From NCBI GenBank assembly GCA_030544235.1, contig CM060465.1, forward strand, positions 11,088,501 through 11,152,500: 64,000 bases of DNA, read 5' to 3'. The notes beneath the pieces were generated by a model, which had not been told where the DNA came from, searched no databases, and was given only the letters and a program-made list of their open reading frames with translations. Origin of the DNA: Lepturacanthus savala (lineage: Eukaryota > Chordata > Actinopteri > Scombriformes > Trichiuridae). A program made the translations under genes and the position numbers. Positions 13,306 to 37,000 of the stretch are shown in pieces (positions within the stretch are counted from its first letter, which is position 1; each line of letters opens with the position of its first letter).

Positions 13306-14455
13306 CCTAACAGACATTTTGATTCACAATCCTTCTTTTCCACTTTAATGAATGTAAAATGTCCTTATATCCCAGTTTGTCTCATAAACCACTTATTAAG
13401 TTTATATACTGTTTATAATTGTTAAATAGGGAGATTAAAGTGAAAGAATGCTGGGCCACTAACCCAAAAGTCAAACATCTGCTTCATGAAATATCATGTG
13501 GCAACAACCTGTCTCCTTAAACACCAGGTGCAGGTGTTTATTTTGATAAATAACTGCCTGTTCCAAATAAACAGAGTCTAATTTATTTAAAAAAAAAAAA
13601 TCAAGTAAGAAAATGTACCACTGACGCTGCATTTTTTTATGATGAAATGCCTAATCTGTTAAGTGATTAAAACAAATAAGCACCCCACCTGTTATTTGGT
13701 AATTTACAGTAATTCTGTCAGCATAAAACTGGATAATCAGGATAAAATGATTGTCACCATGATACCTCTATGAAATCCTGCCCCAGTATTACAAATCTGA
13801 CAACCTCTAAATTTATATCATCCTATTGTATTTTCATCTTTACCGATCCTGTCCACACTATCACAGCTTGGTGCATTCACTTACAACCTGAACTGCTGTG
13901 GTTGTAAAACTAATGAGTGCAACAATCACCCAGAGTTGTTTTCACTTTGACAGATAAACAGAATGAAGACGTCCGAAGCAGCAGATGCAGCAGCTATGAA
14001 CAGAGCAACACGAGAGAAAGTGGATTAAGGATCCAAATATGAAGTTGGAGCTTATGAGAATGTTTCTCTGACCACAGTAGTAAACAATCATGGAATGTGT
14101 GCTGTAATAACTGCACAAAAAGAAAAAAAAAACACAGAAGATGCTATGTGTGACCTTTCAATCCCTCACGGGGGAAGGACGGAGAATTCTTGTGTGAATA
14201 AAGAGGGGACAAAGTTCAACTGGAGTTTCTGGAACTGCTCTGCAGGATTGTTTTCACTCAAATAAAAGGTCATGTTCTCTTGTTATGTCATGTTTATAGC
14301 GCACCCTTGCGTAAAGGTGACATGCGTGCAAAATAGTGAAATACGTGTAATCGATCCTGCGTGTGCCTTGGTGTTGCATGGAGCGTGTTTTGGGGCCTAA
14401 GGCAGATATCCTGGAGGGGCAGCTTATCAGTGCCGTACACCACTGGGTTCTTCAG

Positions 14456-24652
<10,197 letters not shown>

Positions 24653-25079
24653 TTTCACTCACTGGCCACAGTGGCTACTGACACAGACCCACCTTGTGCT
24701 CACACGCAGCGGGGATACACGCTCTCCGTCCCGGGTGAAGCTCCGCTCTGCCCCCCCCCTGCGGCCGCCGAGCACCGACCTCCGGCCGCCGGCTCCGCGG
24801 CTGCCCGCCGATGCAAAGTTTCCCCGTTAATTTTTTGCAGCGACTCGGTCGCCTCCCCGAGCTGTGACCACCATTTTTTATCACAGGAAATGACATGGAG
24901 AACGGAAGAAAGCAATTGCGCAGAAATTAAAGTTCAACGTGTTGGAATTTCATTTCGTCAGTTTTCGTCGTTTTGACAGAAGCAAAGTGAAGGCTGAGAT
25001 GTTCTGATCCTGTGGTGAAAGGAGAAAAACTCCTAGAATCTGTGGTGGAGGAGAGAAGGGGAGTATTTACTATCAGCAG

Positions 25080-25250
25080 GGCTGCAAAGTAACTAAGTAC
25101 ATTTACTCAAGTAGAATACAATGTTGAGGCACTTGTAGTTTACTCGAGTTGCATTTGATAATACTTTATACTTCCAGTACACTACACTCCAAGAGGGAAT
25201 TACGGTGATTTATAACTTATTTCACTACATAATATCTGACACCCTTTTAT
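25080..25250. repeat. Common teleost 'AAGTACATTTACTCAAG' repeat
   Basis: AAGTAACTAAGTACATTTAC, then TACTTCCAGTACACTACACT. Another copy is at 53325-53480. Recognised from memory as an abundant fish repeat. Confidence 0.6.
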
Positions 25251-27780
25251 TGAGTCAAATAATTATTTATTCCCTGCACTGTGACTTTTAAATCTCCCAA
25301 TTGTCCTGTTCAATTTTAATGTATTTTCTTGTTTCAAATTGTTTTTATGTCTGTTTACCTGATGATTTTTGTATATGTGTTTGTTTATATTGGGATTTTA
25401 ATGTTATATAAGCACCTTACTCTTGACTTTTGCACTATTCATACTGCTCATTCCACCTTGCACATATCTTATTTATTCTTCTTCCTGTTTACTTGTAAAT
25501 ATCTGTACATAATCCGCCTACTTATATCTTATAGTCTGTTACTTGTGTGATATTTTATCTTAACTTTAATACCTTATTTTTATTGATATGGCATTCATGT
25601 GAACAGCAAGGAAGAATTTCATTGTACAGTTTCTACACTGTGCACATGACAAATGCTTTGAATTTGGAAATATGGGTGGGGAGCACTCTGGGATTATAAG
25701 TTCTTTTAGAAAATGTAAACCTTTATGCTTTTAAGATATGTAAGACAAAAACGTTTTTAAAAAATGAGTAAAATGAGTTTATGACACAGAGAGTTTAATT
25801 GTGGATTTATATCTGTATATGTATGAATATAATACAGATAAAACAATGTTTGAATCCTTTAGGGGTTGGAGAAAATGTTAACGTACCCAAAGGGTTGGAA
25901 AGATATTCTAGTGATTTACATTTCATATTTCCATGTAAAGCATGATAAATGCAGCTGTAAAACTTTTGCAGACTGTGCTGAGATGTTGGAATCCAGCTAA
26001 ATCCTTGTGATGACAAAGGATCATCTTGAGAACAGAAAACTGTTATGATGCTGCTGCAGATGATGAAACATCTGGAGCTCATCCACACTGGAAATAAATG
26101 AAGACAGATGAGTAGGAAAATCAGTTAATAGCCTCAAAATCCTGCTGAACTGATAATGCTAAAGATATATTAAATCTGATAATGACATCAAAATAATGTA
26201 AATATATATTTTAATGAGAAGTTTCACAGTGCATATCGTCTCTTTTCTTCTTGCTCCATCGGATCTTTTTCTCATTTCCCCTCCTCTCTAAAAGAACAAA
26301 TAACTTCAATTAACGAGAACAATCAAACAGAACTACTATTGATCGGTGCTACCGATCAATAGTAGTACTACCATGGACCTCACTGATGGACCAGTCTGAA
26401 AAAGTAAATGATGATTAAAAAGGTGAATGATGATTAAAAAGGTGGATGAACCACAATGCGAGACGCTACCTGTGTGTGAGCAGCCCTGCCACATTCTCAA
26501 GACAGAAAATCACCAAAGTTAACCTGACAGATGCTGAGGTCAAACAATATATGAGCTACAGAGCCAGGTGTCTCCAGGTCATCCAGGAACTGTTGGATAT
26601 CCTGGTTTGAAAAAAGAAATCCCACTCTTAGGAGTTTCTTCAGTGGAGTCCAGCTTCAGATCTCTTCTTCATCTACCTTCATCTTCAACCTCATTCTTGC
26701 ACACTGTTGACTCTTTGGTAAATCTACAAGTCACATTGAGGTGGCCACAAATTGGAAGCCATTTATGATACAATATAAAGATTGATGGCAGATTGTAATA
26801 TTGTGAACATATCATATAGATGTTGCATTGTATCGGACTAGGACACAAGGCACAATATTCAATGTGCTCCAGTTGATCTAAACTCACAACCATACAGCTT
26901 ATACTGAAACATTATTGAGTTCTGAGATACACAAATATTTCCTATTCTGGCAAAACTCACAAAAACTGAACCAACAAATGAATTAAACATGTCTGTCTGG
27001 GTATGTAATGATGAAATCAGTGCACAAATTCAAAAAGGTTAATGAAACAAATCAAATCTTCCTCTGTTGTCATGCTTCTCCATTTTTGTCACCGTTGAGG
27101 TAACCAGAGGCCTTGTTTATGCTCTGACACGTGATTGAAGTGTTTTGCCAATAGATGGCATTTGAACAGGTGAGATGTGAGTGAGATTATCTGGTAATCA
27201 GGGTATGTATGTTTAAGGCAATAGTTTCCATGGAAAAAAAGGTGTGCTAGAAGATGCAATTTATGTGATCACAATTGAATAGTAGTTTGGAGTCATCCTG
27301 TTGAAACATGAATTTAAATTTTCCAAAATGATATGCATCGTTCCACTTTTTGTGTGTATATGTGACCAGTGTTACTATACAATGTAAAGCAACTGATTCT
27401 GTATGTAAAGCCTAAATAAATGTTATATGTTTCATTCTATAACACACCACTATATTAAAGTATTGATAAATCGTTACTCATCAATCAAAACGTGATAATC
27501 TTCTATCAGTTCTAAACAGCCACTAGAGCCCTCATGACCAGAGGCGGCAGCGAGGTAGACAGGTCTGTACAAATGAAGTTTTTTTGTCAAACGTTGTCTT
27601 GTGACTATCAATAAAACGGATAGATCATCATAGTAAGTAATGCCGCGTAACATCAAAGATATTGCATGTAATCTCTTAATTATTTGACTATAATAAGTGT
27701 ATTTAATATTAATTTTAATTGTGAAGGCGATTATTGAATGCTGTGATTGTGGGATGTTGCTACCCGGACATGGCATCCGT
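25250..27780. other. Intergenic region between prdm11 and FANCI
   Basis: AT-rich, no exon recognised. A retroposon-like tail (GAAGAATTTCATTGTACAGT, about 25605-25665) and the hairpin at 26332-26366 are the only structures seen. Short frames of 66-100 codons have no motifs. Confidence 0.6.
26332..26366. repeat. Perfect 16-bp inverted repeat with 3-base loop
   Basis: ACTACTATTGATCGGT, loop GCT, then the exact reverse complement. It would form a tight hairpin. Confidence 0.9.
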
Positions 27781-28082
27781 GACGCACAACAGGAAGTGGT
27801 CGCCGGCGGGAAATTTTCTAAATATTATGAAAGCGTTCCCTGCGATTCAAGAGGCTGCGCTTTGCGTTTTCACTGACTATAATAGCAACCCGCGTTAAAT
27901 AGAGTTAAAATTAAATCAAATTAAGTTAAATATGTATAATATTAAGGTGAGCTATACGACCGACGAGTAGAAGAAAAGCTGTTACCCATGAAACTAACGG
28001 AACGTTTAACAGTAACGAAAACTGTCAAACTTACTGAGGTTGAAAACAAAAGATCGACAGTAATTTACCATCAGACTTTATC
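27781..28082 (+). promoter_or_regulatory. FANCI promoter and 5' UTR with ETS and E2F-like sites
   Basis: ACAGGAAGTG (about 27789-27798, ETS consensus) and GGCGGGAAAT (about 27805-27814, E2F consensus GCGGGAAA) lie about 280 bases before the start codon. CpGs are locally frequent. E2F control suits an S-phase repair gene. An early donor-like TTAAGGTGAGC at 27943-27953 suggests the 5' UTR may be spliced in some transcripts. Confidence 0.5.
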
Positions 28083-31000
28083 ATGAAGGCGGAAATGGAG
28101 AAAATCGTGTCCCTGTCAGATGAAGACAGAACTGCTGAACTCCAGAAGTACTTGTCCTCCCTCACTAATGACCAGGTAACATCACAGATGACTTAACTTG
28201 AGGATTCGTTTAAACATTAGGAGGACAAGTTAAATCTGGAATCATTCCACCGGAAACTTTGAGCACCACAGTGTCGCCTGGCTCTATATTATGTATTGGT
28301 TCTTATTCTCCTGTATATCCACTTTTCTCTGTGATATAATACCTGCTCAGTCAACACACATGATTTGCAACTTTTGTTTTTCAAAATAAAATCCCTCTGC
28401 TTCTTCCATGTGTAATTGCTGGAGGCAACTCCACATGTTCTGAATATTGAAGGGACAATACATGGAATACAATGTTATATACTGTCTCCGTAGTGCAGAC
28501 CCACATTTGCTTGCACACTCATACTCATACACACCTGCTGACAATTCTCATTTGTGAACTTTATCTTATTTCTTAAGTAGAAAACAACTTGTCAGATAGA
28601 TCTTGCCTGATAGCTTATAAAATGCTTCTTTCTCCTTTCTAGCTGATTGCTGCCATTACCAACAGTGCCCTGAAGGGTAAAAAGGCTGGTACCATGATAA
28701 AAGGCATATTTAAAGGTGAGACTCTTGGTTATATGTCAGTGCCATTAAATATCAGCTGTTATCTCCAGTCGGCCTCTTTAAAACATTTATGATCTGCGTT
28801 AGTTTTACTCTCATATATGACTGCCAGTGCATTAAAAGCGCCTTTCCTATCCACGTTGTATAATATTGCTTTAGGTTCTCCTCCCAGTTCCACTGAAGGG
28901 TCAAAGCGCAGATTCCTGATTTATCAACACTGCATCCCCCTGTGTGAGTCTGGTGACCTCCAGGTTGAGGTGGCAGCTGATATCATTGGACTGATGATGC
29001 TGGAGGTAAAATGTCTGATTATGAAGCTCTTTTAAATGACCTGTTCATACAGGAGCATACTCCAATTTCGTCTCAAGGTACAATGTCATATTCAGGGTCT
29101 TTCTGGGATTTTCAAAACTTTATTTTAGGGGGAGTTTATCAATTAATAATGATTTCCCATTCAACAACACATTAAGATTTATTTTTTATATAACACAGTA
29201 ACAATATATTGCAGTAAAATTTGCACATATAACTAAAATCATTTATCTCAGTCTTTTAAAAAAGTGCTATCACAGAAAACAGACCAATAAGAAGAAATCA
29301 CAACAGTGCTTGTTCTTGTATAGCTGCTGGGATCTAGTGGATGATGTGTCCCTATTCTGTCTTGGAAGTATTGCCCACAGCACCTGGACCACCTGATTGT
29401 CACAGTGTATTTTCCACACTACAGCTGCATAAAGTACAGTATTGTACAGATGGTGATTATATGCTCCAGATGTGAATGAGAAATTAAATTACAACATGGC
29501 ACTTTTTAGCTGCATTGATGGATTGTTAAAAGACGTTATCATTATAATGATAAAATGTGTTGATGTAGGAGTGATTACAGAATATTTTATTCAGTATCAC
29601 AGCATATTATTGCAGCTCCCAGATATATAATCTACACTCAATTTATTTTTTTCAAAAGATTTCAAGTATCCTCTACCGAGTTGTAGTCCTAACTTAAACA
29701 TGTTTGACATGCATTTAGATATGATATATTTTCCTTTTCTCCATTTCCTTTGTTCATAACGTCCTTTTTGCCACAGACACAAATGAAATAGTTTCTGATT
29801 GCCGTTTTTCATCTTAAATATTCTACACAGACTCACACACTGTCTGGACCCTCGCTGGCACAACTGGCATCTCTGTTTGTTGAAGCCATTAAAGTGGGGA
29901 AAATGGGCAGTGGGAAATCCCTGGAGCTATTTCCTACTGTGCTGACTGCCCTGGCAGCCTGTGAAGCCTTGTCATATGGAGAAGGTGAGTGGGCGTTACT
30001 CACCTGGGTAACTTTGTTTATTTCACATCAAATGCATTTTATTTTGTTATATTCTTACTTTAGGTGAACTCAGTGGTGATGCATACAAGAAACAGCTCAT
30101 CAACAGCCTCTGCTCAAGCAGGTGAGGACACAATATTTCTTAATTTTTTAATGCAAAGTTGTGTTTTGTGCCACCACAAAACATAACTTTGTAAAGACAC
30201 TGCTGCATCTTGGGCTTAGCACTGCCAAGACAATTGTGATGTAAAGAAATACTAACAAGCCAAAGTGTTTTTTCCCCCCATGTAGCAGAAATGATAATGT
30301 AGCCAGCCAGACCGGATTATTTGTATAGTTATAGTATCGTAATGTGTGAGGTCTGCAGAGATCTCACTGCCCTGTTTCAAACAGGCATTGTACTAGTTGT
30401 TCAAATGAATTGTGTTGCTTTTTTTTCTAAAAAGGCTTCCATTCTAGAATTGTTTGATGTCGATGGTTACCAGTGCAACAAATAGAAAATCATAAGATGT
30501 TTGTATTAATCTTTTTTATGCAGATGGGATCCACAATGTGTTATACACCTGACGACCATGTTCAGGTAACACCATTGACATCATCTTCTTACACAGTTCT
30601 GTTTCCTGCAATAATAGCCGTAGCTTTAATCTTTCCTTTTTTATTGATTCCACAGTGGTCTCAAGGTGAATATTCTAGGTTTGTTTTTGTATCTGCATTG
30701 TTTTAGGGATGTGCCCTTGTCATCAGAGGAGCTGCAATTCCTGGTGGAGAAAGTAGTGCGGATGTTCAGCAAACTAGATTTGCAAGAGATCCCACCGCTA
30801 GTTTACCAGCTGCTGCTGTTAGCAGCAAAGGTGTGTGTGCATGTGTGCAATTTATCCCGTGTTCCCTCTTTCTTGTTCAGTATCTAATTCCCTTTTTCTC
30901 CTTCCAGGGTTGTAAGAAACAGATCCTGGACGGAATCATTGGTTATTTCAAGGAGCAAGACCTTCGGCAGGAAGAGGAGCAGAAACACGGCGAGTGAGTG

Positions 31001-34000
31001 ACCTAAACATGTACAGCTACCTCCTAATTATCACTGCCCGCTGTCCATTAAATGATATTTATTGTCTTTGGTTCTCTCAGGAGCCTGGATTTAGAGATTC
31101 AGTCCATTCCACAGGACCAGCTGAGACATGTGGAGGGCACCGCTATTCTCCACATCGTCTTTGCTATAAGACTTGACCATGAACTCGGGAGAGAATTCCT
31201 TAAAAGTTGTAAGGTTGTGATTTGTTGTTCTTTTTAATTGCCTTTTTTTGGAAAGTTTAATTAGATGCTTACTGCAGAGTATGCAATAAATCTTGAATTA
31301 CATTTTTTTAGACATCCTATGGCCACCTGTGTCCTTTCAGTGTTGCCCTGTTACTCTCGGTGGCACGTATCCAGCGCTACGAGGCGCAGGTAAGAAATCT
31401 AAACTCACGTGAATCTTATTAAAATTGGCCTGTCTTGTTCACTCATTTTTTTCTTTTCTTTCTGCTGTTTGTAGGTGTTTGAACTTTTGAAGGGGGCGAT
31501 CATAAAGAGCTTCAAGGATGAACAGCTGCAGCAGGGGTCAAAGTTCCTGCAGGACCTACTGCCAGGACACTGTAGCGTGGCTCAGATGATACTAGACACA
31601 GTGAAGAACAGGTATGAGCATCACTAATGTTACTGCTCCTATACAGACCATGTATAGTTTCTGTTCTGTGTATATTAGTTTTTATGCACAGCGACACCAG
31701 CATGAAAAGGTGTTCTTAAAGTTGTTGTGTAAATTGAGACAATATTATAGTTAATATAAATATATAAATTATGTCATTAACAGTAAAATCCATCAGATTC
31801 TGCTATATTTGATTCTTTATTCATTGTTGTTTAAAATGGTTGTTTGGATGATTCTAAACCTGTGATGACCTTGTATTGTTTCAACTCTCATTAATTGTAC
31901 ACTTCCACCTATGCAGTGTGTTTGGTTGGGATCATGTAACCCAGGGGCTGGTGCAGCTGGGATTCTTCCTCATGGACACATTTGGACCCAAACCTGGACC
32001 ATTTGGCAAAACTACTGAAGGGTCCACTACTGTGGCCAGGACCCCCACTCAGCTGGCCTGTAAGCTGGGAGGTCAGGTTCTCTTGCAGGGCTTCAAGGTA
32101 ATATTTTGTTTTTAGTTTGTATAATTATTGATATTTAAATTATGCATCTAATATGGATTATGTGTGTATATTGTATTTTTTTCACTGGAGAAATGTGTTT
32201 GTTTCACAATAAGATGCACGAGCCTATCAGAGGTGAGATACTGGAGCAAGTTCTGAGTCGACTGGTCACCAAGACGGCCTCACCTGTCAGCCATTACTTG
32301 GGTAACACATCTTTCTGGTATTCATCCAAATATTCAAATGTGCAACAGTGACCAATCAGTAAAACGAGAGACTAGATTTTATTCTTTTGTCTTTGCACAT
32401 GCATCATTATCATCAGACCTTTTCTCTGACATCGTGGTCTCTGCTCCCATGATCCTCCTGGAGTCATCCTCAAAGGTGACAGAGACATTTGACCACCTGT
32501 CATACCTTCCCTTGGCCACTGTTCAGGGCCTACTCAAGGCTGTCCAGGTACCTAAACACACACACACACACACACACTAGATGTTTTGTTACCTTTTAAA
32601 CCTTTTTATTTGTTTGACTTCCAGCCTCTGCTTAAAGTGAGTATGTCCTTGAAAGATTCATTGATCCTAGTTCTCCGCAAAGCCATGTTTTCCAGGTGTG
32701 TACATTGTTTCAGCACATTCATATGTTACTATACAATTAAACAAGATTTATGTATTAAGCTTTGATTAATGCATTTTGAGAGGTTAACATATTTTTAAAA
32801 TGAAAAAGACTGTTTAACACCTCCAACTAATATCTGATAGTTAATATCTGACAGTGTTCTCCCCCTTAAATAACCCTGTTAGCCAACTGGATGGAAGGAA
32901 ATCTGCAGTGACTGGCTTCTTGTTGCTTCTGAAGAACTTCAAAGTGTTGGGCAGCTTGGCCTCGAGCCAGTGTAGCCAGGCAATCTCCTCTAGTCAGGTA
33001 TATGTGGCGGTGTAAAGCTTTTGCATCTGTAAAAACATGGTCTCATCATTTGTGTCTTGTAGTAACTGTCTACTTGAACCCCTGAAAAGGTCCATGTGGA
33101 CGTTCATGCTCGTTACAACTCTGCTGCCAATGAAGCGTTCTGTCTGGAGATCCTCAGCAGCCTCCGCCGCTGCTTGGGGCAGCAGGCTGATGTACGCCTT
33201 ATGCTCTATGAGGTGAGTGGTTTCCTTTCTATGCCACGTTTAGGAATGAATTATGGTATTAAGCAGAGGAACAGTGTGTTTCATTCCACCGTTCTTTTCA
33301 CTAAACACATTTGATAGGAAACCCTGATAATCGTTGAAAATTAATCTGTCCAGCCACACCTATTATATAATGTTTTGATAGACGTTTTACTGAGAACTGT
33401 TGACTGTTTCAGGGTTTCTATGATGTTCTCCGTCGTAACTCTCAACTTGCAAGTTCCATCATGCAGACTCTTTTCTCACAGGTATGTATGCGTGTGTAGT
33501 AAGTGCCTACTGTTTTATGCATAATTACTAGGGGTTGGATTTGATTAAACAAAAAAAAGTTGTTTAATCAATTTGTAATTAATTAATCGCATAACAATAT
33601 TTGCCCTAAACGCAACATTTACTTGATGTAAACCAATTTTATTTGCTAGCTGTAGCACATTTTCTAAACCCTTATTTTCAACCACTGATAATTGTTGAAA
33701 TTCCTGGGAAATTCCTCAGTGTTTCCGATGTTGACTCACTCATTTTCTTCCTGATGAAATCCGTCATTTGTTTGGGTTCGGGCTGTTGTTTGCACTCGAA
33801 TCAGAACCTGCTGAAGCTGCGATAAAATGCGTATTTTTTACATGTTATTTTCTTTGTAATTAATTCATCGTAATTAAGGTGTTAATGTCCTACCCCTAAT
33901 AATTACCTGTTGCTTACATATTTCTATACATGCATGGATAGCTCTATGTCATGTTTTTGTATCTTTAGCTGAGGCGATACTATGAACCCGAGGAAGACCT

Positions 34001-37000
34001 CCTGCCTCCTGTGAAACTGGAGCCATGTATCACTGCTCATGGAGACCAAGTCTTCCTCCAGGAGCCATTGGTACTTTTTGTGACTGTGGGCACCTATTTC
34101 AGCATGGATATTTTTAACGTGTTCGTTCTCTAAATAGCGTTTGTCTCCTCTAAGGCTCATCTGGTGAGCTGTACTGTGCACTGCCTGCTGTGGCTGCAAA
34201 ACGCACGGCGCTCAGCAAACCACAACGCTGGTGATAGTGATGATGATGAGGAAGAGGAGGAGGGATACCAGTCTGAACTGCAGACAATCCTAGAGAGCAT
34301 GACAAGACGCATGATCAAGAGTGAACTGGAGGACTTTGAACTGGTATGTATTCATGACACATTGGTAAAAAAAAAAAAAAAAAATGACACACAAGTACTG
34401 TGGGGACCACAAGGAAAATATGAAATTCTGGATGACATGAAGCAAATAAGAATTTCATAACAATCAAAGTGATGGAATATTTTCATGTAGACTTCTATAA
34501 CAGCAAAAAGTATTCAGTCGTTGTGCTACTCTTCCCATTTATTGTTATGACAGTGGAAGTCCTGTCTAAAGACCTACACTGTCTGTCTGTTCATCAGGAC
34601 AAGTCAGCAGAGTTCTCCATGGGATCCAGTGTTGGGGTGAAAAATAACATCTATGCTGTGCTAGTGATGGGAGTGTATGAGGTCCTTATAGAGTACAACT
34701 TCATCAAAGCCAATTACAGGTAACAACCTTCTTTCTTTGTATGCCGTGGCTATTTTATAACATGAATGTTCTTATGTCGTGAATTTACTCGCTTTCTCCT
34801 GCCAACCCCTGTTCCATTCCGTGTTATTATTATCATTCATATATTTGCAGTAAAACCCACTTCGAGGAGCTCATGGAGCTGTTCAACCGCTACCACAAGC
34901 TGTCTGAGATCCTGAAGGAGAAATCTGGAAAAGGTCGTGTGCCCTCAAATAAGGCCCATCGCAGTTTACTGTCTCTGGGCTTCATATCAACTCTCCTCAC
35001 TGTGCTCTTCAGGTAAATCTTCTCTGGGGACAAACATTGCTGTTAACTTTTATCTAGTAAAAATAATAAAGATTACATTTATGAAATAAAATCACTATAA
35101 TACATCTGAAATGTAATCTTGTATTCATTTAGGATATAAGTGAAGTGTATGGGAAGTGTAACTAAATGGGACAAATGCTTTTTCTTTTCTCTTTTCAGAG
35201 ACAGTACTCAGAGCAGGGAGGAGGCTCTCTCCGTTCTGCGTTCTAGTGGAGAATTTGTGCGTTATTCAGTAAACATGGCTGTGCAGAAGATTCAGCAGCT
35301 GGAGGAAACAGGACACACAGACGGCCCAGATGGACAGAACACAGACAAGACTTTCACCTTCCTCTGTGACATGACAAGGTAGGAATCCATGGCTCAAATT
35401 GCAGCATATAATTAGACTGTTCATGACTTTGCTCTTTGTGATATAGTTTGACCACTGACAGACCTGTCTTTTGTCTACTGGTCTTTCCAGTGTGCTGATG
35501 TGGCGCTACACCAACATCCCCAGCGTGGTGGAGGACGCAGGGAAGAAGGAGAAGCGGTGCAGTGTGTCCCAGCTGTGTCTGGAAGGTCTGCTCAGAATCT
35601 TCACAACCTGCCAGCAGCACCACCCACACAAGATGACCCAGCTCCTTTCTGCAATGGGTTAGAGAAACAAACTACAAAAATAGCGAATTAAAGGTCCTTT
35701 CCTGACGTTATTCCTGTGTGTGTGACAATTTGTTTTTTTGTTATTTTCACAGAGAACTCCCAAGACAATGCAGAGCAAGATGACAACAGTGAGGATGTCT
35801 CAGAGATCAACTTGTTTTACATCAGACAGTTTCAGGTGCATTTGGACACATCTGTATCTCTTGTTCTTTCTGCCCCATCCAAGAATATCAACCAACAATC
35901 CATCTTTCTTTTTGTCAACAGAGGGCGCTGTTCACTCAGCTAAATAGAGGAGAGGAGGAATTTCACAGCAAAGAGGCTCAGCTGTTAGTCAGCATCTTAA
36001 GCGTGCTCTCCTGCCAGCTAAAGCCCTCGTCCCAACAGGTTGGTGCAGTCCTATGTGCTTCACAGGACAAAGCTAACGGTACTTCTGCTAACACGTTTTC
36101 ATCTACCCAACAGTTTGTTCAGATGATCACATGGACTGTAAAAATTTGCAAGGAGACCAGTTTTGGTAAGTAACAGCTGAATTAACCCTGTGTTAGGTTT
36201 GGCTTGATAATCTTCTGAGGACTCTGTATCCCTCTCAGAGGATTCTGCGTTCTCCAAGGGGCTGCTCTCGCTTTTGTTCAACCTGCAAGTTCTCTATAAG
36301 AGTCCCGTGAGCTTGTTGCTGGAACTCTGTCAAGACATCCACAGCGAACTAGGAGATAATAATGAGGTAACACATTCATAAGCAGCTTGAAAACAATCGG
36401 AAGGCAGTAGGAGGCATTAGTCGATACCCGAAAAGTAATAATTTAATTGTGAAAAATGGGGCAGCCACACAGTAATTTAAAGTTTGTATATATTTGATTG
36501 TTTTTTACAAAACAAAAACAATAATCATGTCCATAAATATATCTTAAGTAAAGAAAAGAAAAACAATAGTTGTGCTTGGTTGGTCTCTTGGTTGTCTGTA
36601 TAAAATAGCTAATATAATTTGGGCAGATTCAAACACCTTATTTAAGGGTTTTTGGATGCCTATTGTAACTTCCTGTTTGTCAATGTGCCTTTTTTCCTCT
36701 ATTATCAGGAAGGTGAGGTGGAAAAACAGTCTCACTTTGGTATTATCAACATGAAGACTGCAACAACAGCAACAGTGAGCACTGTTTTTTTTCCCCTTCA
36801 TTTTGTGACCTGATGCTTTTGACTTATGTTTACAGAAAACCTTGAAACTGTTGCTTGTTGCATTCCATCTTCATCATTTGAATCACTTTCCTAGCTTCTG
36901 GTCCTGTCTCAAGTTGACAAGGTGCTTGATGAAGTGGACTGGCTGATCGCCAGAAAGAAAAACCAGGCGGCCTCTGAAAAATCGGTCTCCGGTACGAAGC

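Larger units (their letters stand above)
7140..14455. other. Intergenic sequence and likely prdm11 3' UTR; no gene recognised
   Basis: Seven kilobases of AT-rich sequence with no exon I can support. The longest open frames (99 and 95 codons near 8.4-8.7 and 10.2-10.5 kb) lack family motifs. It holds simple (ATT)n at about 7217-7243 and 8797-8818, a diverged repeat tail at 9001-9180 and a short dispersed repeat at about 11757-11820 (ATTTTATTTATTGGGCGCC type). A long 3' UTR of prdm11 may occupy part of 12-14.4 kb. Confidence 0.6.

Noticed and set aside
36367..36708. Extra FANCI exon in this intron
   Set aside because: Flanking exons join in frame without it and match the family; no conserved translation is seen.
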